Shown here one piece after another: positions 1 through 7,882 of a stretch of DNA of 64,000 bases. The position numbers and the translations under genes were made by a program. The notes under the pieces are model-generated. The model searched no databases. It saw nothing but the letters and a program-made list of their open reading frames with translations, and had not been told where the DNA came from. Origin of the DNA: Lewinella sp. W8 (GTDB lineage Bacteria; Bacteroidota; Bacteroidia; Chitinophagales; Saprospiraceae); the NCBI RefSeq assembly GCF_004375085.3, contig NZ_SNAQ03000012.1:62001-126000 (forward strand). Direction: 5' to 3'. How positions within the stretch are numbered: position 1 is the first letter of the stretch; every line of letters starts with the position of its first letter.

Positions 1-499
1 AGCGGGTGCCGGAATAGGTGGTGCCCCCCGAGAGACGACTGCTGACCATCACACCGGCACTCACGCCGCCCTCGATTTCGAAGGGGCCGAGGCGGTAGTA
101 GGCCACGAGGGGAACGTCGATGTAGCTGTTGACGACGTCCTTTTCGCTTACCCGGCGGCCGAAATTGATTTCTCCCTCGGTATCCGCAGTATTCTGGTAC
201 AGGTAGAAGTAGGACGGACCGTCGTAGTCGATCTGACCACCGCGCTGGCTGTACATGAGGTCGGCCTTGATCCCCACCAGGTCGGTAAATTCGAGGGCGA
301 AGGTGGCGCCGACGTGGAAGCCGGTGTAGGTTCTGAAGGTCTCGTATTCCGTCATGCCGTCGGCACTCATTTCCCGGTCACCGTCGAAGCTGGCGAAATT
401 GAGACCGGCACGGAAACCACCGCTGAACTCCTGAGCACTGAGGCTCAGGCCACAGATCAGGCAGCAACAGATAATGCAAAGGCGATAAAACGACATCAT
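1..499 (-). CDS. Outer-membrane beta-barrel protein, PorT-like (3' part outside window)
   Basis: Only the N-terminal 166 or so residues are inside the window; the gene runs out at base 1. Two in-frame ATG codons lie at 499 and 496. They are followed by a hydrophobic signal peptide ending in LSLSAQ, a signal-peptidase site very common in this phylum. The mature part begins EFSGGFRAGLNFASFDGD and continues with alternating aromatic and polar strands (KADLMYSQRGG, SYIDVPLVAYYRLGPFEIEGG). This is the pattern of small PorT/OMP_b-brl_2 barrels of 200-250 residues, which sit in the outer membrane; their precise roles are mostly unknown. The upstream side faces the nifU-like gene, so the two are divergently transcribed. 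The family call rests on pattern only. Confidence 0.75.
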   Translation of the reverse strand, partial: MMSFYRLCIICCCLICGLSLSAQEFSGGFRAGLNFASFDGDREMSADGMTEYETFRTYTGFHVGATFALEFTDLVGIKADLMYSQRGGQIDYDGPSYFYLYQNTADTEGEINFGRRVSEKDVVNSYIDVPLVAYYRLGPFEIEGGVSAGVMVSSRLSGGTTYSGTR

Positions 500-632
500 G
501 TCTTAAGAGTTTGGCTAAAAGAGGCGGGCTACACCCTGAATGGTTGGCAAAAGTAGTAATCCCCTCATTCAACCCAATTATTCGTTACGTGTTTATTCAC
601 AAACCGGCCTCGCGGCCCCAAAATTGTAACCG

Positions 633-1250
633 ATGAGTGAAGTGGCCACCAAAAAACGCCCCGTATTGCTCTACACCGAGCAGACCCCGAATCCCGAAAG
701 CCTGAAGTTCGTCACCAACCGGATGTTGTACAACGGTACGGCCGAGTTCAAGGAAGAGGATTTCGCCCGCGAATGGTCTCCGCTCGCCGCCGCACTTTAC
801 GATTTCCCCTACGTGAAGAAGGTGTACATCGCCAACAACTACGTCACCCTGACGAAGGAATTCAACTACTCCTGGGATGACATCATGCTCAAACTCAAGG
901 AGTACATCAAGGAATACCTGCAGGAGGACAAGACCATCATGAAGGAGGGTTTTGCCGATGAGGTAGCGCGGCTGGAAGCGGAACGTGGAGACACCTACGA
1001 ATACAGCGAAGATGACGCCGAAGCGGTAAAGCAGATCAAGGAACTGATCGACACCTACGTGAAGCCCGCCGTGGAAATGGACGGTGGTAACATCGAATTC
1101 AAGAGCTACCACGAGGGCGTCGTTACGGTAATCATGCAGGGGTCTTGCAGCGGTTGCCCCAGCTCGACGGTCACCCTGAAATCCGGTATCGAGCAAATGC
1201 TCAAGCGGATGATGCCTCAAGTGAAGGAAGTCGTGCAGGAAATGGGCTAA
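633..1250 (+). CDS. NifU-like Fe-S cluster scaffold protein (Nfu type)
   Basis: The 205-residue protein has the two-domain Nfu layout. An N-terminal Nfu_N domain spans about residues 10-100 (YTEQTPNPESLKFVTNRML is its usual opening). A C-terminal NifU domain spans about 130-205 and carries the cluster-binding CSGCPSS motif (CxxC). Proteins of this family hold a 4Fe-4S cluster between two subunits and pass it to apo-proteins in the cytosol. The start is the first ATG of the frame and gives the full Nfu_N domain. A strong hairpin terminator follows 24 bases after the stop, so the gene is probably monocistronic. The family assignment is firm; the client proteins are unknown. Confidence 0.93.
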   Translation: MSEVATKKRPVLLYTEQTPNPESLKFVTNRMLYNGTAEFKEEDFAREWSPLAAALYDFPYVKKVYIANNYVTLTKEFNYSWDDIMLKLKEYIKEYLQEDKTIMKEGFADEVARLEAERGDTYEYSEDDAEAVKQIKELIDTYVKPAVEMDGGNIEFKSYHEGVVTVIMQGSCSGCPSSTVTLKSGIEQMLKRMMPQVKEVVQEMG

Positions 1251-1273
1251 GTGCTCATTGTTTCAAAAACAAT

Positions 1274-1307
1274 AAGCCCCGGATGAATCATTTCATCCGG
1301 GGCTTTT
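1274..1307. terminator. Bidirectional intrinsic terminator after the nifU-like gene
   Basis: A perfect 14-bp inverted repeat (AAGCCCCGGATGAA, loop TCAT, TTCATCCGGGGCTT) lies between the convergent nifU-like and barrel genes. It is followed by TTTT-rich sequence on the plus strand and has A-rich sequence on the other side, so it can end transcripts from both directions. Confidence 0.9.
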
Positions 1308-1322
1308 CGTTTGGGCGATGAC

Positions 1323-1362
1323 CGCAGGTGCGGGGCCCTTTGGTAAAGGCAATGCACCTGCG
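1323..1362. repeat. Short inverted-repeat element with CGCAGGTGCA-type ends
   Basis: The left arm CGCAGGTGCG (1323-1332) and the right arm TGCACCTGCG (1353-1362) match at 9 of 10 positions and enclose about 20 bases. The same 10-base ends bracket a larger palindromic element at 45599-45710. The function is unknown. Confidence 0.45.
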
Positions 1363-1378
1363 CGCAGCGCCCGGGGCA

Positions 1379-2059
1379 TTACCAGCTGAAGCCGAAGCGC
1401 GCTTCAATCTGGACGACCGCACCCCCAACGTCTTTGTCGGAGATCAGGTCACCCTCGACATCCACGCCGCTGGCGAAGCGGTAGCCGCCTTCCACACCGA
1501 GGCGGAACCACTGGAACAGGTTGAGTTCCAGCCCGGCCATGGCCTGGCCGATGAGCATCCGGTCGCGGATGTTCTCCCCGTTGGCGTTGGCGAAGTCAAT
1601 GCGGCCCGGACCAATGATGGTCGTAATCCGGGGGTGAATGGCGCTCTCCCGCAGGGGAGAGTAGGCCAGGATGAAGCCCCCGTGGCGGAAATTGTAGTCC
1701 GGACGATCGACCACGTCTTCGTCCGTAGTGAAGGGGTCACGGGCTTTCCAGCCGCCGTAGCCGAGGAAGAATTCTTCACCGAATTCCAGGCCACCAAAAC
1801 CACCGCGCACCAGCGCCCAGTCGTCGCCGGTCATGGAGTAGTTGTAGGTGGGGCCACCCCAGGCACCGCTGAGGTCGAGGTCACCCAGTAGGGTGCGCTC
1901 CCGGTATTTGCGGTACCGTTTGGACACGGCTTCTTCCTCAACGGAAGTGGTGGTGGTGCGGTAGGCAAGGATGCCAACTTCGTCAACGTTGGCGTTGATG
2001 TCCTGGGCACTCAGACTGAAAGTGAGGGCCGAAAAAAGCAGTAGTGCAAAAAGTCTCAT
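1379..2059 (-). CDS. Hypothetical outer-membrane beta-barrel protein
   Basis: The protein has 226 residues with a signal peptide (MRLFALLLFSALTFSLSAQ). The mature protein ends in alternating strands and a C-terminal aromatic (ARFGFSW), which is the signature of an outer-membrane barrel recognised by BamA. A longer open frame extends upstream to 2221, but those 54 extra residues are translated from a MITE-like palindrome. The signal peptide makes the ATG at 2059 the right start. I recognise no named family. Repeated mentions of FGEEFFLGYGG and MLIGQAMAGLELNLFQWFRLGVEGGYRF fit a membrane barrel of 8-10 strands. The MITE lies directly in front of the gene, probably within its 5' leader. Confidence 0.7.
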   Translation of the reverse strand: MRLFALLLFSALTFSLSAQDINANVDEVGILAYRTTTTSVEEEAVSKRYRKYRERTLLGDLDLSGAWGGPTYNYSMTGDDWALVRGGFGGLEFGEEFFLGYGGWKARDPFTTDEDVVDRPDYNFRHGGFILAYSPLRESAIHPRITTIIGPGRIDFANANGENIRDRMLIGQAMAGLELNLFQWFRLGVEGGYRFASGVDVEGDLISDKDVGGAVVQIEARFGFSW

Positions 2060-2100
2060 GATTGCTGAATTGTTGAGTTCAAGGCGATACGCGAATTCAT

Positions 2101-2267
2101 TTAGAGCTTGTTCGGATTTTGGTCGTCTGGCCGAATTTGAGATTTTTTTGGTGGTAGCAAGGCGGGAAAACCGGAGTTTAGCAGCGCTAAATGAGGATTT
2201 TACCAACGAAGCTAGCGCCAAAAAAGGCCAAATGGAGGCCGACTTCTAAAGTCCAAACAAGCTCTTA
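2101..2267. mobile_element. MITE-like long imperfect palindrome with TTA flanks
   Basis: The ends match as inverted repeats over about 20 bases (17 of 20; core GAGCTTGTT.GGA). The imperfect palindrome continues inward to a centre near 2180 (TTTAGC AGC GCTAAA). The element is flanked on both sides by TTA. A non-coding palindrome with terminal inverted repeats and a 3-bp TNA-type duplication is what a MITE derived from an IS5-family (IS1031-like) transposon would look like. No transposase is present. The duplication type comes from general knowledge of IS families; the parent IS is not in this window. Confidence 0.65.
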
Positions 2268-2860
2268 CACCCTAATGGCGGATCCGCAATAACAAAGGTT
2301 GCATCGAAAACTCTTAAAATTTTAGACCCGGACAATTAATGAAGACTTAAGGGATTACCGCGGAAAATTCCGATGGAGGTAACCATTCTTCCGACGTTCG
2401 CGGGCTCACCGACCGACGAGTCTGGGGAAAAAAGGGAGGCCCCCAGGGACGTAAGCCAGGGCGGTATGGGAATAGCGTTAATGGATGTAATTTACTCATC
2501 CAAAATTTTCTCAATTTAAAATAATACTTGTTTGCGTACACTAATCAACGGTGCTTACTTCCATGACTTTTAGTGATCGTCTGGCCTGGCTGTTCAGTTA
2601 ACTTTCGCGAAAGCTCGGAGCAGCTCTTTGCACGCCATCGCAATCCGCTAGTCGCGTAAACATTTGACGGTTCCGAGGAGCGCTCTGGTCTAAGAAATTA
2701 AAGCCGGTCCTTCGAACTGTCGGTTCTGGGCCAGAGGCCCGGACTGCTGCTCCTGGGTCTTGGAGTACGTCTGAATACTTAAGCTAAAGGGCTAGTTCCT
2801 CTGGCGTGGGTACTTTCCCGCATTTATCCCCCTGAAATTAGAAAGAGTAATCAAATCATT
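2268..2860. other. Gene-free stretch upstream of pyrC
   Basis: About 590 bases without a convincing gene. The only small minus-strand frame (2347-2541) has no signal, no family resemblance and low-complexity proline-rich content. An AACCTTTG box on the minus strand at 2293-2300 is a weak candidate promoter for the barrel gene ending at 1379. If it is real, the MITE sits in that gene's leader. Confidence 0.4.
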
Positions 2861-2868
2861 TACCTTTG
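2861..2868 (+). promoter_or_regulatory. Candidate pyrC promoter -7 box
   Basis: TACCTTTG matches the Bacteroidota consensus TAnnTTTG and lies 20 bases before the pyrC start. No clear -33 TTTG is visible at the expected distance. Confidence 0.5.
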
Positions 2869-2887
2869 GCCCAAAGCACAAAGGATC

Positions 2888-4231
2888 ATGGGTAAACAAA
2901 GCATTTTGATTAAGGGAGGAACCCTGGTGAACCGAGGGAAGCGATTTGTGGGAGACATCTTCATCAAGGACGGGATGATCGAAGCGGTGGGCACTTCTCT
3001 GGATCGATCCGCCGACCGGGAGATCAACGCTGAGGGGTGTTTTGTTTTGCCGGGGATCATTGACGATCAGGTGCATTTCCGCGAGCCGGGGCTCACGCAC
3101 AAGGCTAACATCAAGACCGAGAGCCGGGCGGCCGTGGCCGGCGGCACGACTTCCTTCATGGAGATGCCCAACGTAAAGCCACCCACGCTGACGCAGGAGC
3201 TGCTGCAGGCCAAGTACGACATCGGAGCTGCCTGCTCCCCGGCCAATTACAGCTTCTACATGGGGGCGTCCAACGACAACCTGGACGAAGCCCTGAAAAC
3301 CGACCCCAAAACGGTGTGTGGACTCAAAATTTTCATGGGCAGTAGCACCGGTAACATGCTGGTAGACGATTACAGTACCCTGGATGCCCTGTTTGCCAAA
3401 AGCCCGCTCCTCATCGCTACTCACTGCGAGGATGAGGCCACGATCCGGGCCAATGCGGCAAAGGCGATGGAACAGTACGGGAGGGAAATTCCCGTGACGA
3501 TGCATCCGGTAATTCGCTCCGCCGAAGGATGCCTGAAGAGCAGTACGCTGGCCATGGAGTTGGCGAAGAAGCACAATACCCGGTTGCACATCCTGCACAT
3601 CAGCACGGAGGATGAAATTGCCCTCTTCCGGAACGACATCCCCCTGGAAGAGAAGCGCATCACCGCCGAGGTATGCGTGCACCACCTGACCTTTAACGCG
3701 GAGGATTACCATACCCTGGGCAACAAAATCAAGTGCAATCCAGCCATCAAGGCGGAGCACCACCGGGCGGCCCTGCTGCCCGCCCTGCTGGCGGATAAGT
3801 TTGACGTTATCGCTACGGACCACGCCCCCCACACGGCGGAGGAGAAAGCCCAAACGGACTACTTCAAGGCACCCGGTGGACTACCGCTCGTGCAGCACTC
3901 CCTCGACATGATGATGCGGCTGGAGCAGCAGGGAAAAATATCCCTGGAGAAGATCATCGAGAAGATGTGCCACGCTCCGGCCATCTGTTACCAGGTAGAC
4001 CGGCGCGGATACCTTGACGAGGGCTACTGGGGGGACGTGGTGATTTACGATCCGGCCGAAAACTGGACGGTGGCCGCCGACAACATTTTCTATAAGGTAG
4101 GCTGGTCTCCGCTGGAGGGAATGGAACTTCACGGGAAGGTCCGCCAAACCATCGTTTCCGGTCACCTGGCCTACGATCGGGGGCTGTTCTTTGAGGAATT
4201 CCGCGGTGAGCGGCTGCTCTTTAATCGCTAG
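2888..4231 (+). CDS. pyrC: Dihydroorotase
   Basis: The 447-residue amidohydrolase catalyses reversible cyclisation of N-carbamoyl-aspartate to dihydroorotate, the third step of de novo pyrimidine synthesis. Visible family motifs are QVHFREPG at 61-68, a lysine at 147 in GLKIFMGSS (the position of the carboxylated bridging lysine), H179 in THCED, H237 in LHILHIST and D311 in ATDHAPHT. The usual first metal-binding motif is HxH; here the first position is Q61. I recall the same DDQVHFREPG in other Bacteroidota dihydroorotases but cannot check it. The start is the first ATG, 20 bases after a promoter box. The gene stands alone, with about 960 bases of repeat-rich DNA after it. pyrG (CTP synthase) lies 22 kb away. 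Confidence 0.93.
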   Translation: MGKQSILIKGGTLVNRGKRFVGDIFIKDGMIEAVGTSLDRSADREINAEGCFVLPGIIDDQVHFREPGLTHKANIKTESRAAVAGGTTSFMEMPNVKPPTLTQELLQAKYDIGAACSPANYSFYMGASNDNLDEALKTDPKTVCGLKIFMGSSTGNMLVDDYSTLDALFAKSPLLIATHCEDEATIRANAAKAMEQYGREIPVTMHPVIRSAEGCLKSSTLAMELAKKHNTRLHILHISTEDEIALFRNDIPLEEKRITAEVCVHHLTFNAEDYHTLGNKIKCNPAIKAEHHRAALLPALLADKFDVIATDHAPHTAEEKAQTDYFKAPGGLPLVQHSLDMMMRLEQQGKISLEKIIEKMCHAPAICYQVDRRGYLDEGYWGDVVIYDPAENWTVAADNIFYKVGWSPLEGMELHGKVRQTIVSGHLAYDRGLFFEEFRGERLLFNR

Positions 4232-4320
4232 GAGCCCGATGGCCCCGCAAAGGAACGGTTCGCCTGCGCTAGGCTGCTCCGTGAAGTAATCAATTGGCAA
4301 TCAAGCCCTTGAATTTTCTA

Positions 4321-4348
4321 GTAGCGGCAGGAAATCTCCTGCCGCTAC
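4321..4348. repeat. REP-like perfect hairpin downstream of pyrC
   Basis: A perfect 12-bp inverted repeat GTAGCGGCAGGA / TCCTGCCGCTAC with a 4-base loop lies 90 bases after pyrC. There is no T-tract, so it is more like a REP palindrome or mRNA-stabilising hairpin than a classical terminator. Confidence 0.6.
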
Positions 4349-4497
4349 CCGTTGCACCACTGAACTGCCGCTATTCCGCACGAATCGCTGATGAAACTTC
4401 GCGGAACAGCCTAGTCCTAGATTCCGCAACGTCAGGCGGGAGCTGGAACTCCCTCATCGGCTGCATAAGGAAAAGTCCATGTTGCTACCTAGCGTAA

Positions 4498-4800
4498 GTG
4501 TGGCCCAGAAAGCTGTTTGGTGCTGGGAATGGCTCGGCGTGGAACGCCTCGACCAGTTTAGGGAGCGCTTCCCCGGGACCTCGAAGCCGTGCAGCAAGCG
4601 TAGTGCGTAGCTCCTTTGAGCCCCTCAACCAGCTTCAGTTTTCCCCTTACCAAACGACCGGCTTGCAGAGCAAGCCTTTTCCCGGACTGCTCTTCAGTTT
4701 TCGACCAATCATCGATGGCGCGGGGAGTAAGCCTCGTCCGAAAAGATGTTCGGCCCAGGGCATGGCTCGGCGTGAAACGCCTCGACCAGTGCGGGGTTGC
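4498..4800. repeat. Dispersed intergenic repeat, copy A
   Basis: The block CCTCGACCAGTTTAGGG..GCTTCCCCGGGACC and the following CAAGCGTAGTGC..CTCCTTT reappear, diverged, at 38220-38275 in the same orientation. The segment around 4657-4710 (GACCGGCTTGCAGAGCAAG, then CCTTTTCC.GG..TGCTCTTC) reappears reverse-complemented at 38086-38136. Internally, GGCTCGGCGTG.AACGCC is repeated at 4530 and 4769. Small open frames across it are not convincing as genes. Confidence 0.6.
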
Positions 4801-4828
4801 AGCTTTTGCAAACCGACAGAACTCTAAC

Positions 4829-4862
4829 AAAAAAGAACCCCGACAGTAATCCTGACGGGGCT
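4829..4862 (-). terminator. Intrinsic terminator of the candidate small RNA
   Basis: On the minus strand CCCCGTCAG and CTGTCGGGG pair with one T-T mismatch around a short loop, followed by a run of six Ts (plus-strand A run 4829-4834). The polarity says the transcript comes from the higher-coordinate side. Confidence 0.75.
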
Positions 4863-4959
4863 CGTTCCAACTTACTGATACCAAATAATTCTTTTCGGGA
4901 AAGACTCCCGGAGGGAAGGAGTGCTTCAGGAGGCTGAAACCTGGATTCCTTACCCTTTC
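4829..4959 (-). ncRNA. Candidate small structured RNA, unassigned
   Basis: A complete transcription unit with no plausible protein is seen on the minus strand. There is a -33 TTTG (4993-4996), 20 bases, then a -7 box TACTTTTA (4972-4965). Roughly 130 bases follow, rich in self-complementary pieces (GTTTCAG/CTGAAGC, AAGGA/TCCTT, CCTTA/TAAGG), and then an intrinsic terminator: CCCCGTCAG, loop, CTGTCGGGG and six Us (4829-4862). The transcription start is estimated from the promoter. It could be a 6S-like or other regulatory RNA, but I do not recognise the family. Confidence 0.55.
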
Positions 4960-4964
4960 TAAGG

Positions 4965-4996
4965 TAAAAGTAGCAAACCCGTCGCTTGTTGACAAA
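4965..4996 (-). promoter_or_regulatory. Promoter of the candidate small RNA
   Basis: TTTG (4996-4993), 20 bases, TACTTTTA (4972-4965) on the minus strand. This is the Bacteroidota TTTG/TAnnTTTG layout with seven of eight -7 positions kept. Confidence 0.55.
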
Positions 4997-5191
4997 TGGG
5001 TTTGAGAAATTTTATGGGGATTTCGCGCAAAAGGGAAATGTAATTTTTTTGCTGAAACTACTGATCAACAATAACTTGTGTATTAGTAGAATTGCCATAA
5101 TTCAGCCTGGCCTTTCTAATGGCGCGAAAATTTCCGGGAATTTTCGTGTACGGGCGATGTAAGCAATTTATGATTAGCCCGGTGGACTCGG

Positions 5192-6583
5192 CTATTTTCT
5201 GGCCATCATCAGCCGGCGGTAGGCCGCCGCAAAATCGGGCTGCCCGTATCCGGTCAGGTTGTCGGGGGAGCTGGCCTGGCTGGCCGTGGCCCGGATGGCG
5301 TCCAGCAGTTCCTGGTTGGTAGCGTCGGGGACGGCCTGCCGCAGGCAGGCGACCAGGCCAGCCACGAGGGGGGAGGAAAGGCTGGTGCCGTTGGCACCGT
5401 CGAGTCCGCGGCCGTTGGCCGAAACGGCGGCTACGCTAACGCCGAGGGCGCTTACGTCGGGCTTGATTCTACCGTCGGCCGTGGGGCCGACGCTGCTGAA
5501 GTAGGCTCGCTCGCCTTCGGGATCGAGGGCACCGATGCTCAGGGCCTGGGGAGCATCAGCGGGGGTGCCGATGTACTTCCATTTATCGGCTCCGGAATTG
5601 CCGGCACTCGTGACGATGATCATTCCCCGCGAGAAGGCGTGGCCAATGGCCACGCTGGCCGGGCTGGTCTTGCCGTCCAAATCGTCTTTGGTGTAGTTCA
5701 TGGTAGCGTCCGAAAACTCCGTGTACCCGAGCGAACTGTTGACCACGTCAACGCCAATGCTGTCGGCAATTTCGAGCGCAACGGCGTAGTTGATTTCTTC
5801 CAGCCGGTGCTCTCCGCGTCCGTTCTCCGTTTTGAAGAGGACGTAACGGGCACCGGGCGCCGTGCCGATGTAAAAGAAGGGGTGATGGGCGGCCATGGTA
5901 CTCAGTACCGTGGCCCCGTGGGTGCCACCGTCGAGGGCCGTACTGTCCTGTTGTACGAGGTCGTAGTTGCCGGGTACGGCCGCCTCCTCGTCGTAGCCGA
6001 GGAAATCTTTGTAGCCCACGTTGGGGAACCCTCCGTCGAGTACGGCGACCAGCACGCCCTCTCCGCGGAAGCCCCAGCGGTGAAGGCTATCCCCCTTCAT
6101 TCCCGTGAGGTTATCCCAGCCAAATCCGTAGAAGCGTTGGGACACGGGAACCTTCGCCGGCGTGGGAGCCGGGCGGTCCAGGGAAGCCATAACGGGCACT
6201 CTGCTCGGGCGATCATACTGCTTCGGGGCCACGAATTCGGTTTCCGTAACGAAGTCTAGTTTTTTGATCGCGGCCAGTTGTTCCTCGCTGGCCTGGACGA
6301 CGACGCCGTTCATCCACTTACTCCGCAACCAGATTTTTGCTCCGGTGGCCAAAACGGCTTGCTGATAGGGCTGACTGAGTGGAAGGTCCAATTCCGTGAT
6401 GGCCGCCTGGTGGAGGGCACGACGATTCAGGGCCCGTTGACTCAAAAACTCCTGGGGATTGTCGAGTGAAAAGGGGGAGTCGGCCTTGTCGGCAAAACCC
6501 ACAAAAAACATCCCTTCCTTATCCTGGGAAACCAGGGCGGTGGAAGACAGTAGCAGGGCAATAATGAGGAATTGAAAACGCAT
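5192..6583 (-). CDS. Secreted subtilisin-like serine protease (S8 family)
   Basis: The 463-residue protein has a signal peptide (about residues 1-19, cut after LVSQ), an N-terminal prodomain-like region to about residue 140 and a subtilase domain from about 165 to the end. The catalytic triad is visible: D183 in AVLDGGF, H222 in GGTHGATV and S401 in GTSLSSP. The oxyanion Asn is probably the N of SAGNSG at 329. It lacks a T9SS C-terminal sorting domain, so it probably stays in the periplasm or leaves by another route. Substrates are unknown. The ATG at 6583 fits the signal peptide. It is oriented the same way as aroK, 92 bases downstream of it, and could be co-transcribed. Confidence 0.92.
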   Translation of the reverse strand: MRFQFLIIALLLSSTALVSQDKEGMFFVGFADKADSPFSLDNPQEFLSQRALNRRALHQAAITELDLPLSQPYQQAVLATGAKIWLRSKWMNGVVVQASEEQLAAIKKLDFVTETEFVAPKQYDRPSRVPVMASLDRPAPTPAKVPVSQRFYGFGWDNLTGMKGDSLHRWGFRGEGVLVAVLDGGFPNVGYKDFLGYDEEAAVPGNYDLVQQDSTALDGGTHGATVLSTMAAHHPFFYIGTAPGARYVLFKTENGRGEHRLEEINYAVALEIADSIGVDVVNSSLGYTEFSDATMNYTKDDLDGKTSPASVAIGHAFSRGMIIVTSAGNSGADKWKYIGTPADAPQALSIGALDPEGERAYFSSVGPTADGRIKPDVSALGVSVAAVSANGRGLDGANGTSLSSPLVAGLVACLRQAVPDATNQELLDAIRATASQASSPDNLTGYGQPDFAAAYRRLMMARK

Positions 6584-6675
6584 GTCGGGGGAGTTGGATA
6601 GATGAACTTTTCAACTATGAATAAATGATCGGAGTAGGGGAGTTGTTGCCCCGAAGATCAATTTATTAGGAATGA

Positions 6676-7188
6676 TTAGTGGCCGGTAATGTTGGTGAAC
6701 TGATTGGCCAGCAGGGTGGAAACATCCGTATTTTTTGCGGGACGCAGGTGCACGTGGGCCCGTTCGTAGAAGGGGCGGCGGTCCAGCATTTTCTCCTCAA
6801 TGAAGGCCGAAAGATCGTCCTGTCCGTGCAGAAGCGGCCGTTGCTCGATTTCTCCGCGCAGCCGTTCAACCAGGAGATTGACCGGCGGATCGAGGAAGAC
6901 GGTCATCCCGTGGTCGTTCATCCACTCGATGTTATCGTGATAACAGGGCGCGCCCCCTCCGGTAGCCATGATGAAGTAGGGGAGCTTTTCGAAGCTGCGC
7001 AGCGTTTCGGCCTCTAGTGCCCGAAAAGCATCTTCCCCTTGCTGGGAAAAGATTTCCCGGATGCTTCGGCCCTGAAGCTCTTCAATCCAGTGATCTAAAT
7101 CGACGAAGGGGCGGCCAAGTTTTCGGGCCAATTCAAGGCCGGTATGACTCTTGCCAGAGCCCATGAAGCCAGTGAGGAAAATACGCAT
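6676..7188 (-). CDS. aroK: Shikimate kinase
   Basis: The 170-residue P-loop kinase phosphorylates shikimate at the 3-OH in the aromatic amino-acid pathway. It shows the Walker A GFMGSGKS at residues 7-14, the shikimate-binding FVDLDHWIE near residue 30, the GGG motif (ATGGGAPC near 75-82), a lid RPLL near 117 and the C-terminal adenine-binding region. Length and order match AroK/AroL. The ATG gives an immediate MRIFLTGFMGSGKS start, as expected. The gene is divergent from the DUF1573 gene, with palindromic promoter boxes between them. Confidence 0.95.
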   Translation of the reverse strand: MRIFLTGFMGSGKSHTGLELARKLGRPFVDLDHWIEELQGRSIREIFSQQGEDAFRALEAETLRSFEKLPYFIMATGGGAPCYHDNIEWMNDHGMTVFLDPPVNLLVERLRGEIEQRPLLHGQDDLSAFIEEKMLDRRPFYERAHVHLRPAKNTDVSTLLANQFTNITGH

Positions 7189-7309
7189 GGGGGGGAGGAT
7201 GAAAGACTACTGAAAAAATTGGAAAGAGGAGCGTGCCCTCGCGAAAGTTCAAAGGAGAAAAAAGAGTAGGGAGTGGTCCCAATGGGGGAACTCCTGATTT
7301 TGGCGCTGA

Positions 7310-7356
7310 CAAATGTAATGACTGGAATGCTTTTATGAATTTGGTCATTACATTTG
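7310..7356. promoter_or_regulatory. Divergent palindromic promoter pair (aroK / DUF1573 operon)
   Basis: A perfect 13-bp inverted repeat, CAAATGTAATGAC (7310-7322) and GTCATTACATTTG (7344-7356), places TACATTTG on both strands. Each copy matches the -7 consensus TAnnTTTG and points toward one gene: the minus copy toward aroK, the plus copy toward the DUF1573 lipoprotein. The shared arms could also bind a dimeric regulator. Confidence 0.6.
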
Positions 7357-7379
7357 CCCTCAGAAATACTACGTGCTAC

Positions 7380-7880
7380 ATGCTGTCAGGTTCACTTCGT
7401 TGTTCACTCCTCTTACTTATCCTGGGAACATTGCTCTTCGGGTGTGACCCGGCACCTGCGTCCTCGGCTAATCTTGATCCGGCGGCCGTGGAAGATCAAA
7501 GCCATACCGCATCCATCATCCGGATGCCCGTTTCGGCGGAGGAAAATGGTGCGGACACGACGGACCAGGCCCGAATTACCTTTGCGGAACCCGAATTTCT
7601 GTTCGGTGAGGTAAAGGAGGGAAAGGTTATCGAGCACGAATTCCCCTTCACGAATTCCGGGACGCAGCCCCTGCTGATCAGTGACGCCCGGACCACCTGC
7701 GGGTGCACCGTTTCCGAGCATCCAACCGAACCCATCGAGCCCGGAGAAACGGGCGTCATCCGGGTGTCCTTCGATACCAAGAACAAGTACGGGCGGCAAC
7801 GCAAGCCCATTACCATCATTGCCAATACTTACCCATCCATGACCACGGTGTACATGGACGGTACGATCATCAACGATTAA
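7380..7880 (+). CDS. DUF1573 lipoprotein
   Basis: The 166-residue lipoprotein has a lipobox ending in LLFGC (lipidated Cys22). A DUF1573 immunoglobulin-like domain (residues about 65-160) shows the signature FLFGEVKEGKVIEHEFPFTNSG and ARTTCGCTV. The family is extracytoplasmic, very common in Bacteroidota and without a settled function. The frame is open further upstream to 7233, but the TACATTTG promoter box at 7349-7356 and the signal peptide favour the ATG at 7380. The ATG at 7335 is a less likely alternative. It is two bases from yajC, so it heads that operon. Confidence 0.88.
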   Translation: MLSGSLRCSLLLLILGTLLFGCDPAPASSANLDPAAVEDQSHTASIIRMPVSAEENGADTTDQARITFAEPEFLFGEVKEGKVIEHEFPFTNSGTQPLLISDARTTCGCTVSEHPTEPIEPGETGVIRVSFDTKNKYGRQRKPITIIANTYPSMTTVYMDGTIIND

Positions 7881-7882
7881 CC

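Noticed and set aside
2347-2541. 64-codon minus-strand frame in the gap before pyrC
   Set aside because: No signal, motif or ribosome context, and proline-rich junk-like composition.
4558-4995. 145-codon minus-strand frame over repeat copy A and the candidate RNA
   Set aside because: Low-complexity translation of repeat sequence, crossing a strong terminator; no family resemblance.
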